A model generated the notes under the pieces. The model made no database searches, had not been told where the DNA came from, and was given only the letters and a program-made list of their open reading frames with translations. A stretch of 29,869 bases of DNA, taken from an uncultured Collinsella sp. (GTDB lineage Bacteria > Actinomycetota > Coriobacteriia > Coriobacteriales > Coriobacteriaceae). The stretch covers positions 1 through 29,869 of the forward strand of contig UQSC01000012.1 in NCBI GenBank assembly GCA_900543615.1, in the 5' to 3' direction. The position numbers were made by a program, and so were the translations under genes. Below are positions 14,871-22,716 of the stretch, piece by piece; within the stretch, counting starts at the first letter, position 1; the number at the start of each line of letters is the position of its first letter.

Positions 14871-15320
14871 ATGCAGCTTCACGATCTTACTCCCGCGCCC
14901 GGTTCCGCCAAGAACCGCAAGCGCGTCGGCCGTGGCAATTCTTCGGGTCACGGCACCACTTCTGGCCGCGGCCAGAAGGGCCAGGGTTCCCGCTCTGGTG
15001 GCACCAAGGGTGCCGGCTTCGAGGGTGGCCAGACTCCGCTGGCTATGCGCCTGCCCAAGCTTCCGGGCTTCCGCAACCCCCGTCGTATCGAGTACACCGC
15101 CGTCAACGTTGAGCGTCTCGAGCGTAAGTTCGAGGACGGCGCTGTGATCGACGGTGCCGCTCTTAAGGCCGCTCGCATCACCAAGAGCGAGTTCGAGCCC
15201 GTCAAGGTGCTCGGCAATGGTGAGCTCACCAAGAAGTTCACGGTCAAGGTCGACAAGGTCAGCGCTTCTGCGCAGGCCAAGATCGAGGCCGCCGGCGGAA
15301 AGGTCGAGCTGCCGTGCTAA
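14871..15320 (+). CDS. rplO: 50S ribosomal protein L15
   Basis: The 149-residue protein has the Gly/Arg-rich N-terminus NRKRVGRGNSSGHGTTSGRG followed by MRLPKLPGFRN. It starts three bases after rpmD, with GAGGAG inside rpmD. Its last codons overlap the secY GTG start. Confidence 0.98.
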   Translation: MQLHDLTPAPGSAKNRKRVGRGNSSGHGTTSGRGQKGQGSRSGGTKGAGFEGGQTPLAMRLPKLPGFRNPRRIEYTAVNVERLERKFEDGAVIDGAALKAARITKSEFEPVKVLGNGELTKKFTVKVDKVSASAQAKIEAAGGKVELPC

Positions 15321-16600
15321 ATGGTCTTAAGAATGCTTTCCGCATCAAAGAACTGCGCGAAAAGATTCTTTTTACCATAGCTATGCTCGTCGTGTACCGT
15401 ATTGGTGCGCACGTTCCTGTGCCCGGCATTCCCTTCCAGGGGATGCTGGGCCTTTTCTCGACCGGGAGCAACTCGGTCGCCGCAGGTGCTATGGCCCTCC
15501 TGAATCTTTTCTCTGGTGGCGCGTTGAGCTATGTCTCGGTGTTCTCTTTGGGCATCATGCCGTACATCACGAGCTCGATTATCCTCCAGATGCTCCAGGC
15601 CGTCGTGCCTTCCCTGCATGAGCTTGCCCGCGAGGGCGAGGTCGGTCAGACCAAGATTACGCAGTATTCGCGTTACCTCACCTTGGCTCTGGCAATCCTT
15701 AACTCCGTGGGTTACCTCTTCCTCTTTAAGAGCTTCGGCATTAGCTTCAACGGTGCCGGCGCTCCCGAGATCATCTTTGACCTCATGATCGTCGGTACGC
15801 TCACCGCGGGCGCCATGCTGATCATGTGGATTGGTGAGCTCATCACCCAGCGCGGTATCGGCAATGGCATGTCGCTGATCATCTTCGCGAACATCATGGC
15901 CGGTCTTCCGCAGGCGATCTTCTCCAGCACCGAGGGTAACGCCGGTGGCATCATCACCATGGTGATCATCTGCGCCATCATCTTGCTGGTCATCCCGCTG
16001 ATCGTTTTCCTTGAGCGCGGCCAGCGCCGCATCCCGGTCTCCTACGCCAAGCGCGTCGTGGGCCGTCGCATGATGGGTGGCCAGACCACCTACCTGCCCA
16101 TCAAGGTCAACACCGCGGGTGTCGTGCCGATCATCTTCGCTTCGGCGCTGCTGTACTTCCCGGCCCAGATTGCTGTGTTCTTCCCCGGCATCGGCTGGAT
16201 TCAGGCAGTTGCCTCCGCGCTTTCGACTGGTTGGCTCAACTGGGTGCTTAACGTTGTCCTCATCGTGTTCTTCGCCTACTTCTACACCTCCATGGTGTTC
16301 AACCCCGATGACACGGCCGACAACCTTAAGAAGCAGGGTGGCTTTATTCCGGGCGTCCGTCCGGGCAGGGCTACCGCGGCCTACATCAAGAACGCGCTCA
16401 ACAAGATTACGCTTCCCAGTGCTGTCTTCTTGGCGCTCATCGCCATCGTGCCTTCGATCATTTTCTCCTTTACGGGCAACCATCTGATCCAGGCATTTGG
16501 CGGCACATCCATCCTCATCATGGTCGGCGTCGTGCTCGACACAGTCGATAAGCTCGAAGGCCAGATCAAGATGTATGATTACGATGGATTCTTTAAATAG
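15314..16600 (+). CDS. secY: Protein translocase subunit SecY
   Basis: The 428-residue central pore of the Sec translocon has ten hydrophobic helices. Markers are IGAHVPVPGI near residue 33, the plug-side segment LNLFSGGALS, LGIMPYITSSIILQ, GIGNGMSLIIFANI, the cytosolic ERGQRRIPVSYAKR, and NPDDTADNLKKQGGFIPGVRPG. The in-frame start is GTG, overlapping the rplO end by 7 bases, with GGAAAGG about 10 bases upstream. The nearby ATG at 15321 is out of frame. Confidence 0.98.
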   Translation: MLNGLKNAFRIKELREKILFTIAMLVVYRIGAHVPVPGIPFQGMLGLFSTGSNSVAAGAMALLNLFSGGALSYVSVFSLGIMPYITSSIILQMLQAVVPSLHELAREGEVGQTKITQYSRYLTLALAILNSVGYLFLFKSFGISFNGAGAPEIIFDLMIVGTLTAGAMLIMWIGELITQRGIGNGMSLIIFANIMAGLPQAIFSSTEGNAGGIITMVIICAIILLVIPLIVFLERGQRRIPVSYAKRVVGRRMMGGQTTYLPIKVNTAGVVPIIFASALLYFPAQIAVFFPGIGWIQAVASALSTGWLNWVLNVVLIVFFAYFYTSMVFNPDDTADNLKKQGGFIPGVRPGRATAAYIKNALNKITLPSAVFLALIAIVPSIIFSFTGNHLIQAFGGTSILIMVGVVLDTVDKLEGQIKMYDYDGFFK

Positions 16601-16618
16601 GCTAGAGGAGGATTGCTC

Positions 16619-17245
16619 ATGAACCTCGTATTGCTCGGAGCTCCGGGTGCCGGTAAGGGCACCGTCGCACAGGAGCTCGTTGCCGAGTTTGGCGTCGCTC
16701 ACATTTCCACGGGCGATTTGCTGCGTGCTGCCGTCAAGGGTGGCACCGAGCTTGGTATTCAGGCTAAGAAGTACATGGACGCTGGCCAGCTCGTTCCCGA
16801 CCAGCTCGTGATCGACCTTGTCAAGGAGCGCCTTGCCGCCGATGACGCCCAGCAGGGCTTCATCCTCGACGGCTTCCCGCGCAACACCGCCCAGGCTGTG
16901 ACGCTCGATTCCGAGCTCTCCGCCATGGGTCGCGAGATTGACTGCGCCCTTCTGGTCGACGTGGCCCCCGAGGTCATCATCGACCGTCTGTCTTCGCGTC
17001 GCACCTGCCGCGCCTGCGGTTACACCGGCACCGCTGCCGATGCTACCTGCCCCAAGTGTGGTGGCGAGATGTATCAGCGCGACGACGACAAGCCCGAGAC
17101 CATCAAGAACCGTCTCGACGTCTACGAGAAGTCCACGAGTCCGCTCGTCGACTACTATCGTGGCCAGGGTCTGCTTAAGTCGGTCAACGGTGACCAGGCT
17201 CGCGAGACCGTGTACGGGGATGTCAAAGAGGCTCTCGGTCTATGA
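16619..17245 (+). CDS. adk: Adenylate kinase
   Basis: It interconverts ATP plus AMP and two ADP. The ATG at 16619 follows GAGGAGGA and gives 208 residues; a TTG six bases upstream is too close to that site. P-loop GAPGAGKGT (7-15), AMP-site HISTGDLLR (28-36) and ILDGFPRN (82-89) are intact. The LID carries cysteines C130, C133, C144 and C147. It is a zinc-type LID, but only ten residues separate the CxxC pairs, shorter than the usual about sixteen. Its stop overlaps the map start by four bases (ATGA). Confidence 0.97.
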   Translation: MNLVLLGAPGAGKGTVAQELVAEFGVAHISTGDLLRAAVKGGTELGIQAKKYMDAGQLVPDQLVIDLVKERLAADDAQQGFILDGFPRNTAQAVTLDSELSAMGREIDCALLVDVAPEVIIDRLSSRRTCRACGYTGTAADATCPKCGGEMYQRDDDKPETIKNRLDVYEKSTSPLVDYYRGQGLLKSVNGDQARETVYGDVKEALGL

Positions 17246-18030
17246 TCAAGATTAAGTCTGCAACGCAAATCGAGCAGATGAAGAAGGCAGGAGCGCTATC
17301 TAAGATGGCGCTCCGCCACGTTGGAGCCATGGTTCGCCCTGGTGTTTCGACCTTTGAGCTTGATCAGCTTGCGGAGCAGATTATCCGCATGCATGGCGGC
17401 ACCCCGGCCTTTAAGGGTTACGGCGGGTTCCCCGGTACCATTTGTGCATCGATTAACGATGCTGTGGTCCACGGTATTCCCAATCCCGACATGATCCTGC
17501 GCGATGGCGATATCATCTCCATCGATACGGGAGCTGTCGTTGACGGTTGGGTTGGCGATAACGCCTGGACGTTTTTCGTCGGCACGCCCACGCCCGAGGC
17601 CAAGGCCCTGTGCGAGGTTACGCGCGATTGCCTAAAGGCTGCCATCGAGCAGGCTGTTCCCGGTAACCATATCGGGGACGTCGGCTATGCCGTTCAGTCC
17701 CTTGCCGAGTCTCACGGTTACGGCGTGCTTCGCGATTACGTGGGGCATGGTATCGGCCGTGTGATGCACGAGGATCCCAACGTTCCAAATTATGGAAAGA
17801 AGGGGAGAGGCGTTCGCCTTCAGGCTGGTATGGTCATCGCCATCGAGCCGATGGTTACGATGGGTTCCAATCATGTGAGCACAGGCTCCGATGGTTGGAT
17901 CGTTACGACCAACGACCACCTGCCCGCCGCGCACTACGAGAACACCGTCGCCATCACCGATGACGGCCCGGTGATTCTCACCACCGACGCGCAAGGCGCT
18001 TGGTGTTCGCTCCAAGGCGGAGAAATGTAA
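17242..18030 (+). CDS. map: Methionine aminopeptidase, type I
   Basis: The 262-residue enzyme removes N-terminal methionine. All five metal ligands are present: D95 and D106 (SIDTGAVVDGWVGDNAW), H169 (VGHGIGRVMHEDP), E202 (AIEPMVTMG) and E233 (HYENTVAIT), with H77 in VVHGIPN. The protein runs about a dozen residues past the usual end. These final residues run up to the left arm of a 129-bp palindromic element, and the stop codon (18028-18030) lies inside that arm. Confidence 0.97.
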   Translation: MIKIKSATQIEQMKKAGALSKMALRHVGAMVRPGVSTFELDQLAEQIIRMHGGTPAFKGYGGFPGTICASINDAVVHGIPNPDMILRDGDIISIDTGAVVDGWVGDNAWTFFVGTPTPEAKALCEVTRDCLKAAIEQAVPGNHIGDVGYAVQSLAESHGYGVLRDYVGHGIGRVMHEDPNVPNYGKKGRGVRLQAGMVIAIEPMVTMGSNHVSTGSDGWIVTTNDHLPAAHYENTVAITDDGPVILTTDAQGAWCSLQGGEM

Positions 18031-18150
18031 AAGTCGCCGCCCCCTGATGCCCAACCTCGCGTTTCAATTTCGAAGGCATGACCCCAAGGTCTATGCCTTC
18101 TCATTTCAAGGCGATCTTGGGCATCAGGGAACGGCTTTGTTTTACATTTC
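18022..18150. repeat. Large nested palindromic element between map and infA
   Basis: GAAATGTAAAA (18022-18032) and TTTTACATTTC (18140-18150) form 11-bp terminal inverted repeats. Inside them CCCTGATGCCCAA (18042-18054) pairs perfectly with TTGGGCATCAGGG (18117-18129). Within that, GAAGGCATGACC (18072-18083) pairs with GGTC and ATGCCTTC (18088-18091, 18093-18100) with one bulged T and a CCAA loop. A TTTGTTTT tract follows the main stem. It could be a terminator, a structured mRNA element or a MITE-like insertion that now supplies the map stop codon. No clear target duplication was seen. Confidence 0.7.
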
Positions 18151-18158
18151 AAATGTAA
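18142..18158. repeat. Small palindrome TTACATTT-C-AAATGTAA
   Basis: A perfect 8-1-8 dyad overlaps the right end of the larger element. The same octamer AAATGTAA occurs at the map stop codon (18023-18030). It may allow alternative pairing with the left arm. Confidence 0.5.
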
Positions 18159-18194
18159 CAAGTTCCACTTAGTTGTGGAGCCATTACGAAGTTA

Positions 18195-18223
18195 TTACGA
18201 TACGTGCATGCGTATTGTAGAAT
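18195..18223 (+). promoter_or_regulatory. Candidate promoter for infA
   Basis: TAGAAT (18218-18223) has a weak TTACGA (18195-18200) 17 bp upstream, in an AT-rich stretch 40 bases before the infA start. Its presence after the large palindrome suggests a separate transcript beginning at infA. Confidence 0.4.
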
Positions 18224-18262
18224 ACTCAATCGCTGTCGTTTTCTAGAGAAAGATGATTGCTT

Positions 18263-18481
18263 GTGAAGAAGGAAGACGCAATTGAGCTCGAGGGTACGGT
18301 AAAGGAGCCGCTGCCCAACGCCATGTTTAAGGTTGAGCTCGAGAACGGTCATTCGGTTCTGTGCAATATTTCTGGCAAGATCCGAATGAATTACATCCGC
18401 ATTCTCCCCGGTGACAGGGTTGTCGTGGAGCTTTCCCCGTACGACCTGACCCGCGGTCGCATCACCTATCGCTATAAATAG
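18263..18481 (+). CDS. infA: Translation initiation factor IF-1
   Basis: Starting at GTG 18263 gives 72 residues, the canonical IF-1 length, beginning MKKEDAIELEGTVKE. The OB-fold core NAMFKVELENGHSVL, GKIRMNYIRILPGDRV and the ending SPYDLTRGRITYRYK are diagnostic. An in-frame TTG at 18257 would leave too little room after AGAAAGA, so GTG is preferred. Confidence 0.95.
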   Translation: MKKEDAIELEGTVKEPLPNAMFKVELENGHSVLCNISGKIRMNYIRILPGDRVVVELSPYDLTRGRITYRYK

Positions 18482-18491
18482 CGGCACGCAT

Positions 18492-18544
18492 ACACGCTCT
18501 TTTCCGACTGCAGGCTTAGCTCAACCTACGGTCGGTTTGCGTGT
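18492..18544 (+). other. Leader-like hairpin between infA and rpmJ
   Basis: ACACGC (18492-18497) pairs with GCGTGT (18539-18544), enclosing CCGAC (18504-18508) and GTCGG (18531-18535). It lies in a 147-base gap ahead of the alpha-operon genes. A feedback site, for example for S4, is possible but unproven. Confidence 0.4.
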
Positions 18545-18628
18545 GAAGACCAGCCATAGTTTTAAACGCCTGCGGCTGGGCGAGTAGATAGTAGGGAAGT
18601 AGTTTGAGCGCTACCGAAAGGAAGAACG

Positions 18629-18742
18629 ATGAAGGTACGTCCTTCGGTCAAGAAGATGTGCGATAAGTGCAAAATCATTAGGCGCCATGGCAAGGTCCTC
18701 GTCATTTGCGAGAACCCCCGTCATAAGCAGCGTCAGGGTTAA
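18629..18742 (+). CDS. rpmJ: 50S ribosomal protein L36
   Basis: The 37-residue protein starts MKVRPSVKKMCDKCK and ends PRHKQRQG. The zinc ligands are C11, C14, C27 and H32, so it is the zinc-binding (C+) form. AAAGGA precedes the ATG. It is 14 bases upstream of rpsM, the usual place. Confidence 0.97.
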   Translation: MKVRPSVKKMCDKCKIIRRHGKVLVICENPRHKQRQG

Positions 18743-18756
18743 GAGAGGAGACTACG

Positions 18757-19131
18757 TTGGCCCGTATTAATGGTGTCGACCTCCCGCGTGAGAAGCGCGT
18801 TGAGATCGGTCTGACCTACATTTACGGCATCGGCCGCACCACTGCGACGAAGATCTGCGTCGAGTGCAACGTTAACGTGGACACGCGCGTTAAGGACCTC
18901 ACCGAGGATGAGGTTAACGCCATCCGCGATTATATCGATAAGAATCAGATCATGGTTGAGGGCGACCTCCGCCGTGAGCGCAACCAGAACGTCAAGCGCC
19001 TTATGGACATCGGCTGCAACCGCGGCCTTCGTCACCGCAAGGGCCTCCCGGTCCGCGGCCAGCGCACCCACACTAACGCTCGTACCCGCAAGGGCCCGAA
19101 GCGTCAGATCGGTGCTAAGAAGAAGAAATAA
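18757..19131 (+). CDS. rpsM: 30S ribosomal protein S13
   Basis: The 124-residue protein starts at TTG with AGAGGAG upstream. It reads MARINGVDLPREKRVEIGLT, then IYGIGRTTA, RDYIDKN, GLRHRKGLPVRGQRTHTNAR and a lysine-rich tail that reaches the P site. An unusual start codon in an otherwise well-expressed gene. Confidence 0.97.
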   Translation: MARINGVDLPREKRVEIGLTYIYGIGRTTATKICVECNVNVDTRVKDLTEDEVNAIRDYIDKNQIMVEGDLRRERNQNVKRLMDIGCNRGLRHRKGLPVRGQRTHTNARTRKGPKRQIGAKKKK

Positions 19132-19145
19132 GGAGCGCTAGATAG

Positions 19146-19550
19146 ATGGCTACTGCTAAGAAGAACGTTCGCGCTGCCCGTCTGAAGCGCGCGGACCGTA
19201 AGAACATTTCCGTGGGCCAGGCTCACATTCGTTCTACGTTCAACAACACGATCGTTTCGATCACCGATCCCCAGGGCAACGTCATTTCCTGGAAGTCGGC
19301 TGGCCAGGTGGGCTTCAAGGGCTCCCGTAAGTCCACGCCGTTCGCTGCCCAGATGGCTGCCGAGGCCGCTGCCAAGCAGGCCATGGAGCACGGTATGAAG
19401 AAGGTTTCTGTCTTCGTTAAGGGCCCCGGCTCCGGTCGTGAGACCGCCATCCGCTCCCTCCAGGCTGCTGGCCTCGAGGTCTCGAGCATCCAGGACAAGA
19501 CCCCCATTCCGCACAACGGCTGCCGCCCCAAGAAGCGTCGCCGCGTGTAA
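19146..19550 (+). CDS. rpsK: 30S ribosomal protein S11
   Basis: The 134-residue protein has GQAHIRSTFNNTIVSITDPQ, GFKGSRKSTPFAAQMAAE, and the RNA-binding end IQDKTPIPHNGCRPKKRRRV. It sits on the platform of the small subunit. AAGGAG overlaps the rpsM stop, indicating coupling. Confidence 0.98.
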   Translation: MATAKKNVRAARLKRADRKNISVGQAHIRSTFNNTIVSITDPQGNVISWKSAGQVGFKGSRKSTPFAAQMAAEAAAKQAMEHGMKKVSVFVKGPGSGRETAIRSLQAAGLEVSSIQDKTPIPHNGCRPKKRRRV

Positions 19551-19569
19551 CTGAAAGGATCGTATCAAT

Positions 19570-20166
19570 ATGGCAATCGACAGGACTCCTGTTCTTAAGC
19601 GCTGCCGTCAGCTCGGGATCGATCCCGCTGAGCTCGGTTACAGCAGCAAGAAGGAATCTATCCGTCAGCCCAAGCGCCGTCGCAAGGAATCTGAGTACGG
19701 CATGCAGCTGCGTGAGAAGCAGAAGGTCAAGTTCATCTATGGCGTTCTGGAGAAGCAGTTCCACGGCTACTTCAACAAGGCCCGTAAGATGAACGGCGTC
19801 ACCGGTGAGAACCTCATGATTATCCTTGAGTCTCGCCTCGACAACGTCGTCTTCCGTCTTGGCTTCGCCCGCACCCGCAAAGAGGCTCGTCAGTCCGTCC
19901 GTCACGGTCACTTCACCGTGAACGGTAAGCGCGTGGACATTCCGTCCTACCGCGTCAAGGCCGGCGACGTCGTCGCTGTCGGCGAGAAGTTCCGTGACCT
20001 CCTCCCCATCAAGGAGGCTCTGATTTCCTCCGAGCGCTTTGAGGTCCCTGGCTGGCTCGAGGTCGATATCGAGAAGCTGTCTGGTAACGTGCTCGCTCTG
20101 CCGACGCGTGAGCAGATCAGCGGTGATATCAACGAGCAGCTCATCGTCGAGCTCTACTCTAAGTAG
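19570..20166 (+). CDS. rpsD: 30S ribosomal protein S4
   Basis: The 198-residue protein lacks the N-terminal zinc cysteines (only C12), so it is the C- form. The S4 RNA-binding domain is LESRLDNVVFRLGFARTRKE then ARQSVRHGHFTVNGKRVDIP. It nucleates 30S assembly and often represses the alpha operon. It lies between rpsK and rpoA as expected. Confidence 0.98.
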   Translation: MAIDRTPVLKRCRQLGIDPAELGYSSKKESIRQPKRRRKESEYGMQLREKQKVKFIYGVLEKQFHGYFNKARKMNGVTGENLMIILESRLDNVVFRLGFARTRKEARQSVRHGHFTVNGKRVDIPSYRVKAGDVVAVGEKFRDLLPIKEALISSERFEVPGWLEVDIEKLSGNVLALPTREQISGDINEQLIVELYSK

Positions 20167-20198
20167 TCCATCCGGGCTGCTGAGGCTGGAGGTAATAC

Positions 20199-21140
20199 AT
20201 GTCAGAATTCATTAGGCCTCAGGTTCAGGTCGAAGAGATCAACGAGACCTCTGCTCGTGTCTCCGTCGAGCCGCTCGAGCGTGGCTACGGCGATACGCTG
20301 GGTAACTCGCTTCGTCGTGTTCTTCTGTCCTCGCTCGAGGGTGCCGCCGTCGAGGCCATTCAGATCGATGGTGCGCAGCACGAGTTCATGACCATCCCTA
20401 ACATGGTCGAGGATGTCACCGATATCGTCCTGAATGTCAAGGGTCTTGTCTTCAGGGCTCTCGGCACGACCGACGAGGCGACCGCCACCATCTCGGTTGA
20501 CGGCCCCTGCGAGGTCACCGGTGCGGACTTCTTTATTCCGTCCGAGTTTGAGCTGGTCAACCCCGAGCAGCACATCGCTACGCTCACCGAGGGTGGCCAT
20601 CTCACCATGAGCATGCGCATCGGCTATGGCCGCGGCTATGTTTCTGGCGAGGCCAACAAGCGCGACAACGATCCCATCGGTGTGATCCACGTCGACTCGC
20701 TGTACTCGCCGGTTTCCCGTTGCGCCAAGCTCGTTGAGGCTTGCCGTGTCGGTCAGCACACCGACTACGACCGCCTTGTCCTCGAGATCGAGACCAACGG
20801 TTCCATCGCTCCGCGCGACGCCGTGGTCCAGGCTGCCAATATCATCAACCAGCATATGGCCGCCTTTATGAACCTTGCCGAGACCCCCGAGGTCGAGGAG
20901 GAGGCTTCGATCTTCGCTCCCGAGGTCACCAACGACAACGCCGAGCTGGACAAGCAGATCGAGGATTTGGACCTTTCCGTCCGTTCCTACAACTGCCTTA
21001 AGCGCGCCAGCATTCACTCGGTCCGTCAGCTCGTTGAGTTCTCGGAGAACGATCTGCTCAACATCCGTAACTTCGGTGTTAAGTCGATCGAGGAAGTGAA
21101 GGACAAGCTTGAGTCCATGGGCCTGAGCCTGAAGGCTTAA
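20199..21140 (+). CDS. rpoA: DNA-directed RNA polymerase subunit alpha
   Basis: The 313-residue subunit has the N-terminal dimerisation domain (VEPLERGYGDTLGNSLRRVL, LSSLEGAAVEAIQIDGAQHE) and a C-terminal DNA- and activator-binding domain after about residue 245 (LDLSVRSYNCLKRASIHSV, LLNIRNFGVKSIEEV). An acidic linker joins them. GGAGGT precedes the ATG. Confidence 0.98.
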   Translation: MSEFIRPQVQVEEINETSARVSVEPLERGYGDTLGNSLRRVLLSSLEGAAVEAIQIDGAQHEFMTIPNMVEDVTDIVLNVKGLVFRALGTTDEATATISVDGPCEVTGADFFIPSEFELVNPEQHIATLTEGGHLTMSMRIGYGRGYVSGEANKRDNDPIGVIHVDSLYSPVSRCAKLVEACRVGQHTDYDRLVLEIETNGSIAPRDAVVQAANIINQHMAAFMNLAETPEVEEEASIFAPEVTNDNAELDKQIEDLDLSVRSYNCLKRASIHSVRQLVEFSENDLLNIRNFGVKSIEEVKDKLESMGLSLKA

Positions 21141-21170
21141 TGCTTCGCATATTTGAGGAGAAACTAGACC

Positions 21171-21638
21171 ATGCGTCACAACGTTAAGAAGGGCCTGAAG
21201 CTCGGCACCGATGCGAGCCACACCAAGGCCATGAAGAAGAGCCTTGCTAAGGCCCTCTTCGAGAACGACCGCATCAAGACCACCGAGACCCGCGCTAAGG
21301 CGCTGCGTTCGGTCGTCGATCCGATCATCACCTGGGCCAAGAAGGGCGACCTGCACTCTCGTCGTCTGGCTATCGCCAAGCTCGGTGATAAGCAGCTCGT
21401 TGCCGAGATCTTCGACAAGGCTGCTCAGGGTATGTGGCAGGACCGCAACGGCGGTTACACCCGCATCATGAAGCTCGGTAACCGCAAGGGCGACAACGCT
21501 CCCATCGTTATCATGGAGCTCGTCACCGAGCCTTGCACGCCTAAGGCTAAGAAGGCTGCTCCGGCCCCTAAGAAGGCCGCTGCTCCCAAGAAGGTCGAGG
21601 CTGCCGAGGAGGCTCCTGCTGAGGAGACCGCTGAGTAG
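21171..21638 (+). CDS. rplQ: 50S ribosomal protein L17 with Ala/Lys/Glu tail
   Basis: The L17 core spans about residues 1-118 (HNVKKGLKLGTDASHTKAMK, KTTETRAKALRSVVDPIITW, DRNGGYTRIMKLGNRKGDNA). About 30 further residues form a low-complexity Ala/Lys/Pro then Glu tail, as in many actinobacterial L17 proteins. It closes the alpha operon and a strong terminator follows. Confidence 0.98.
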   Translation: MRHNVKKGLKLGTDASHTKAMKKSLAKALFENDRIKTTETRAKALRSVVDPIITWAKKGDLHSRRLAIAKLGDKQLVAEIFDKAAQGMWQDRNGGYTRIMKLGNRKGDNAPIVIMELVTEPCTPKAKKAAPAPKKAAAPKKVEAAEEAPAEETAE

Positions 21639-21664
21639 ACAATCCGTCTGCATAGGCTATATTC

Positions 21665-21695
21665 GAGGGGTACGTTCGCGTACCCCTCTTTTTTT
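21665..21695 (+). terminator. Strong intrinsic terminator after rplQ
   Basis: GAGGGGTACG and CGTACCCCTC form a perfect 10-bp stem closed by a UUCG tetraloop, followed by seven T. It ends the ribosomal operon 26 bases after rplQ. truA starts 35 bases downstream and so must depend on read-through or its own promoter. Confidence 0.95.
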
Positions 21696-21730
21696 GTCGA
21701 AATGCCATTGCCTGTTTGTTGGGAGCGTCC

Positions 21731-22555
21731 ATGACCGCGCCGTCTGATTTCAATTCGATTCCTGAGCTCGATGCCACGCTCGTTTTCCGCGTGGCCTACG
21801 ATGGCTCGTCCTACAGCGGCTTTGCCGAGCAGCCCGGTCAGACGACGGTTGCGGGCGAGTTGCGCCGCGCTATCGAGACGCTCCTGCGCCGCCCGATCGA
21901 CCTGACGTGTGCGGGGCGTACCGATGCCGGCGTGCATGCGGTGGCACAGTTCATCAGCGTGCCCGTAACGGACGCTGAGTTGGCTTTGACGCGCCGTAGG
22001 TGGCTAAGGGCTATGGATGCCCTCCTGCCCAAAGATATCGCCATAAACGAGGTCTACAAGGCCCGTAAAGGCTTTTCTGCACGCTTTGATGCGCGTTCCC
22101 GTACGTATACGTACCGTATTGCCGATCGCGACGCGCGCCCTGTGCTTTCGCGCGGTGCGGTGTGGTGGCACCGCTACCCATTGGATGTTGAGGCGATGTC
22201 TGCGGCCTGTCCCGCGCTGCTGGGCGAGCAGGACTTCAAGAGCTTTTGCAAGGTGGCGTCTGCCGTTGGCAAGCCCACGCATCGCTGCGTGATGCGTGCC
22301 GAGTTTGGCCATGAGGTTGCGTTTGGCGAGGACATCCTGACGTTTACCATCGAGGGCAATGCGTTTCTGCATTCGATGGTCCGCACGATCGTGGGCACGC
22401 TTGTCGAGATTGGCATGCATCGCCGTGAACCCGAGTGGATGCGCGAGGTCATCGATGCTTGCGACCGTACCGCTGCGGGCCCCACGGCTCCTGCCTGCGG
22501 CCTTACGTTTATGGGCGTGGATTACGATCCCGCCGAGCTTATCGTGCTCGACTAG
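21731..22555 (+). CDS. truA: tRNA pseudouridine synthase A
   Basis: It forms pseudouridine at tRNA positions 38-40. The catalytic aspartate is D65 in CAGRTDAGVHA. Further TruA markers are VAYDGSSYSGFAEQPGQ, FSARFDARSRTYTYRI and NAFLHSMVRTIVGTLVEIG. ATG at 21731 with GGGAG upstream gives 274 residues; an in-frame TTG at 21716 has no better signal. Position after rplQ is the common bacterial order. Confidence 0.95.
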   Translation: MTAPSDFNSIPELDATLVFRVAYDGSSYSGFAEQPGQTTVAGELRRAIETLLRRPIDLTCAGRTDAGVHAVAQFISVPVTDAELALTRRRWLRAMDALLPKDIAINEVYKARKGFSARFDARSRTYTYRIADRDARPVLSRGAVWWHRYPLDVEAMSAACPALLGEQDFKSFCKVASAVGKPTHRCVMRAEFGHEVAFGEDILTFTIEGNAFLHSMVRTIVGTLVEIGMHRREPEWMREVIDACDRTAAGPTAPACGLTFMGVDYDPAELIVLD

Positions 22556-22563
22556 GGGAGGGC

Positions 22564-22582
22564 TCGACGCGTCGTGCGTCGA
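22564..22582 (+). other. Small hairpin after truA
   Basis: TCGACGC and GCGTCGA pair around GTCGT just after truA. No U tract follows. The remaining 22583-22716 holds no recognisable gene or clear promoter. Confidence 0.3.
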
Positions 22583-22716
22583 CACCTGTCATCTGTGGGC
22601 TGCGCGTGTGCAACATCTGTTCTTGGCGTGCAATACAACTGATGTCTCATTGCTTTTATTGGCGGGGTGTACCATGAACCACGGTTTGATTCATTGCTGT
22701 CGAGAGGACGGATAAC

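Noticed and set aside
20202..21653. 483-codon leftward frame opposite rpoA and rplQ
   Set aside because: It spans two known genes and has no supporting start signal or family similarity.
22556..22716. tRNA or small RNA gene between truA and the glycosyltransferase gene
   Set aside because: No cloverleaf, CCA end or terminator-flanked structure could be drawn.
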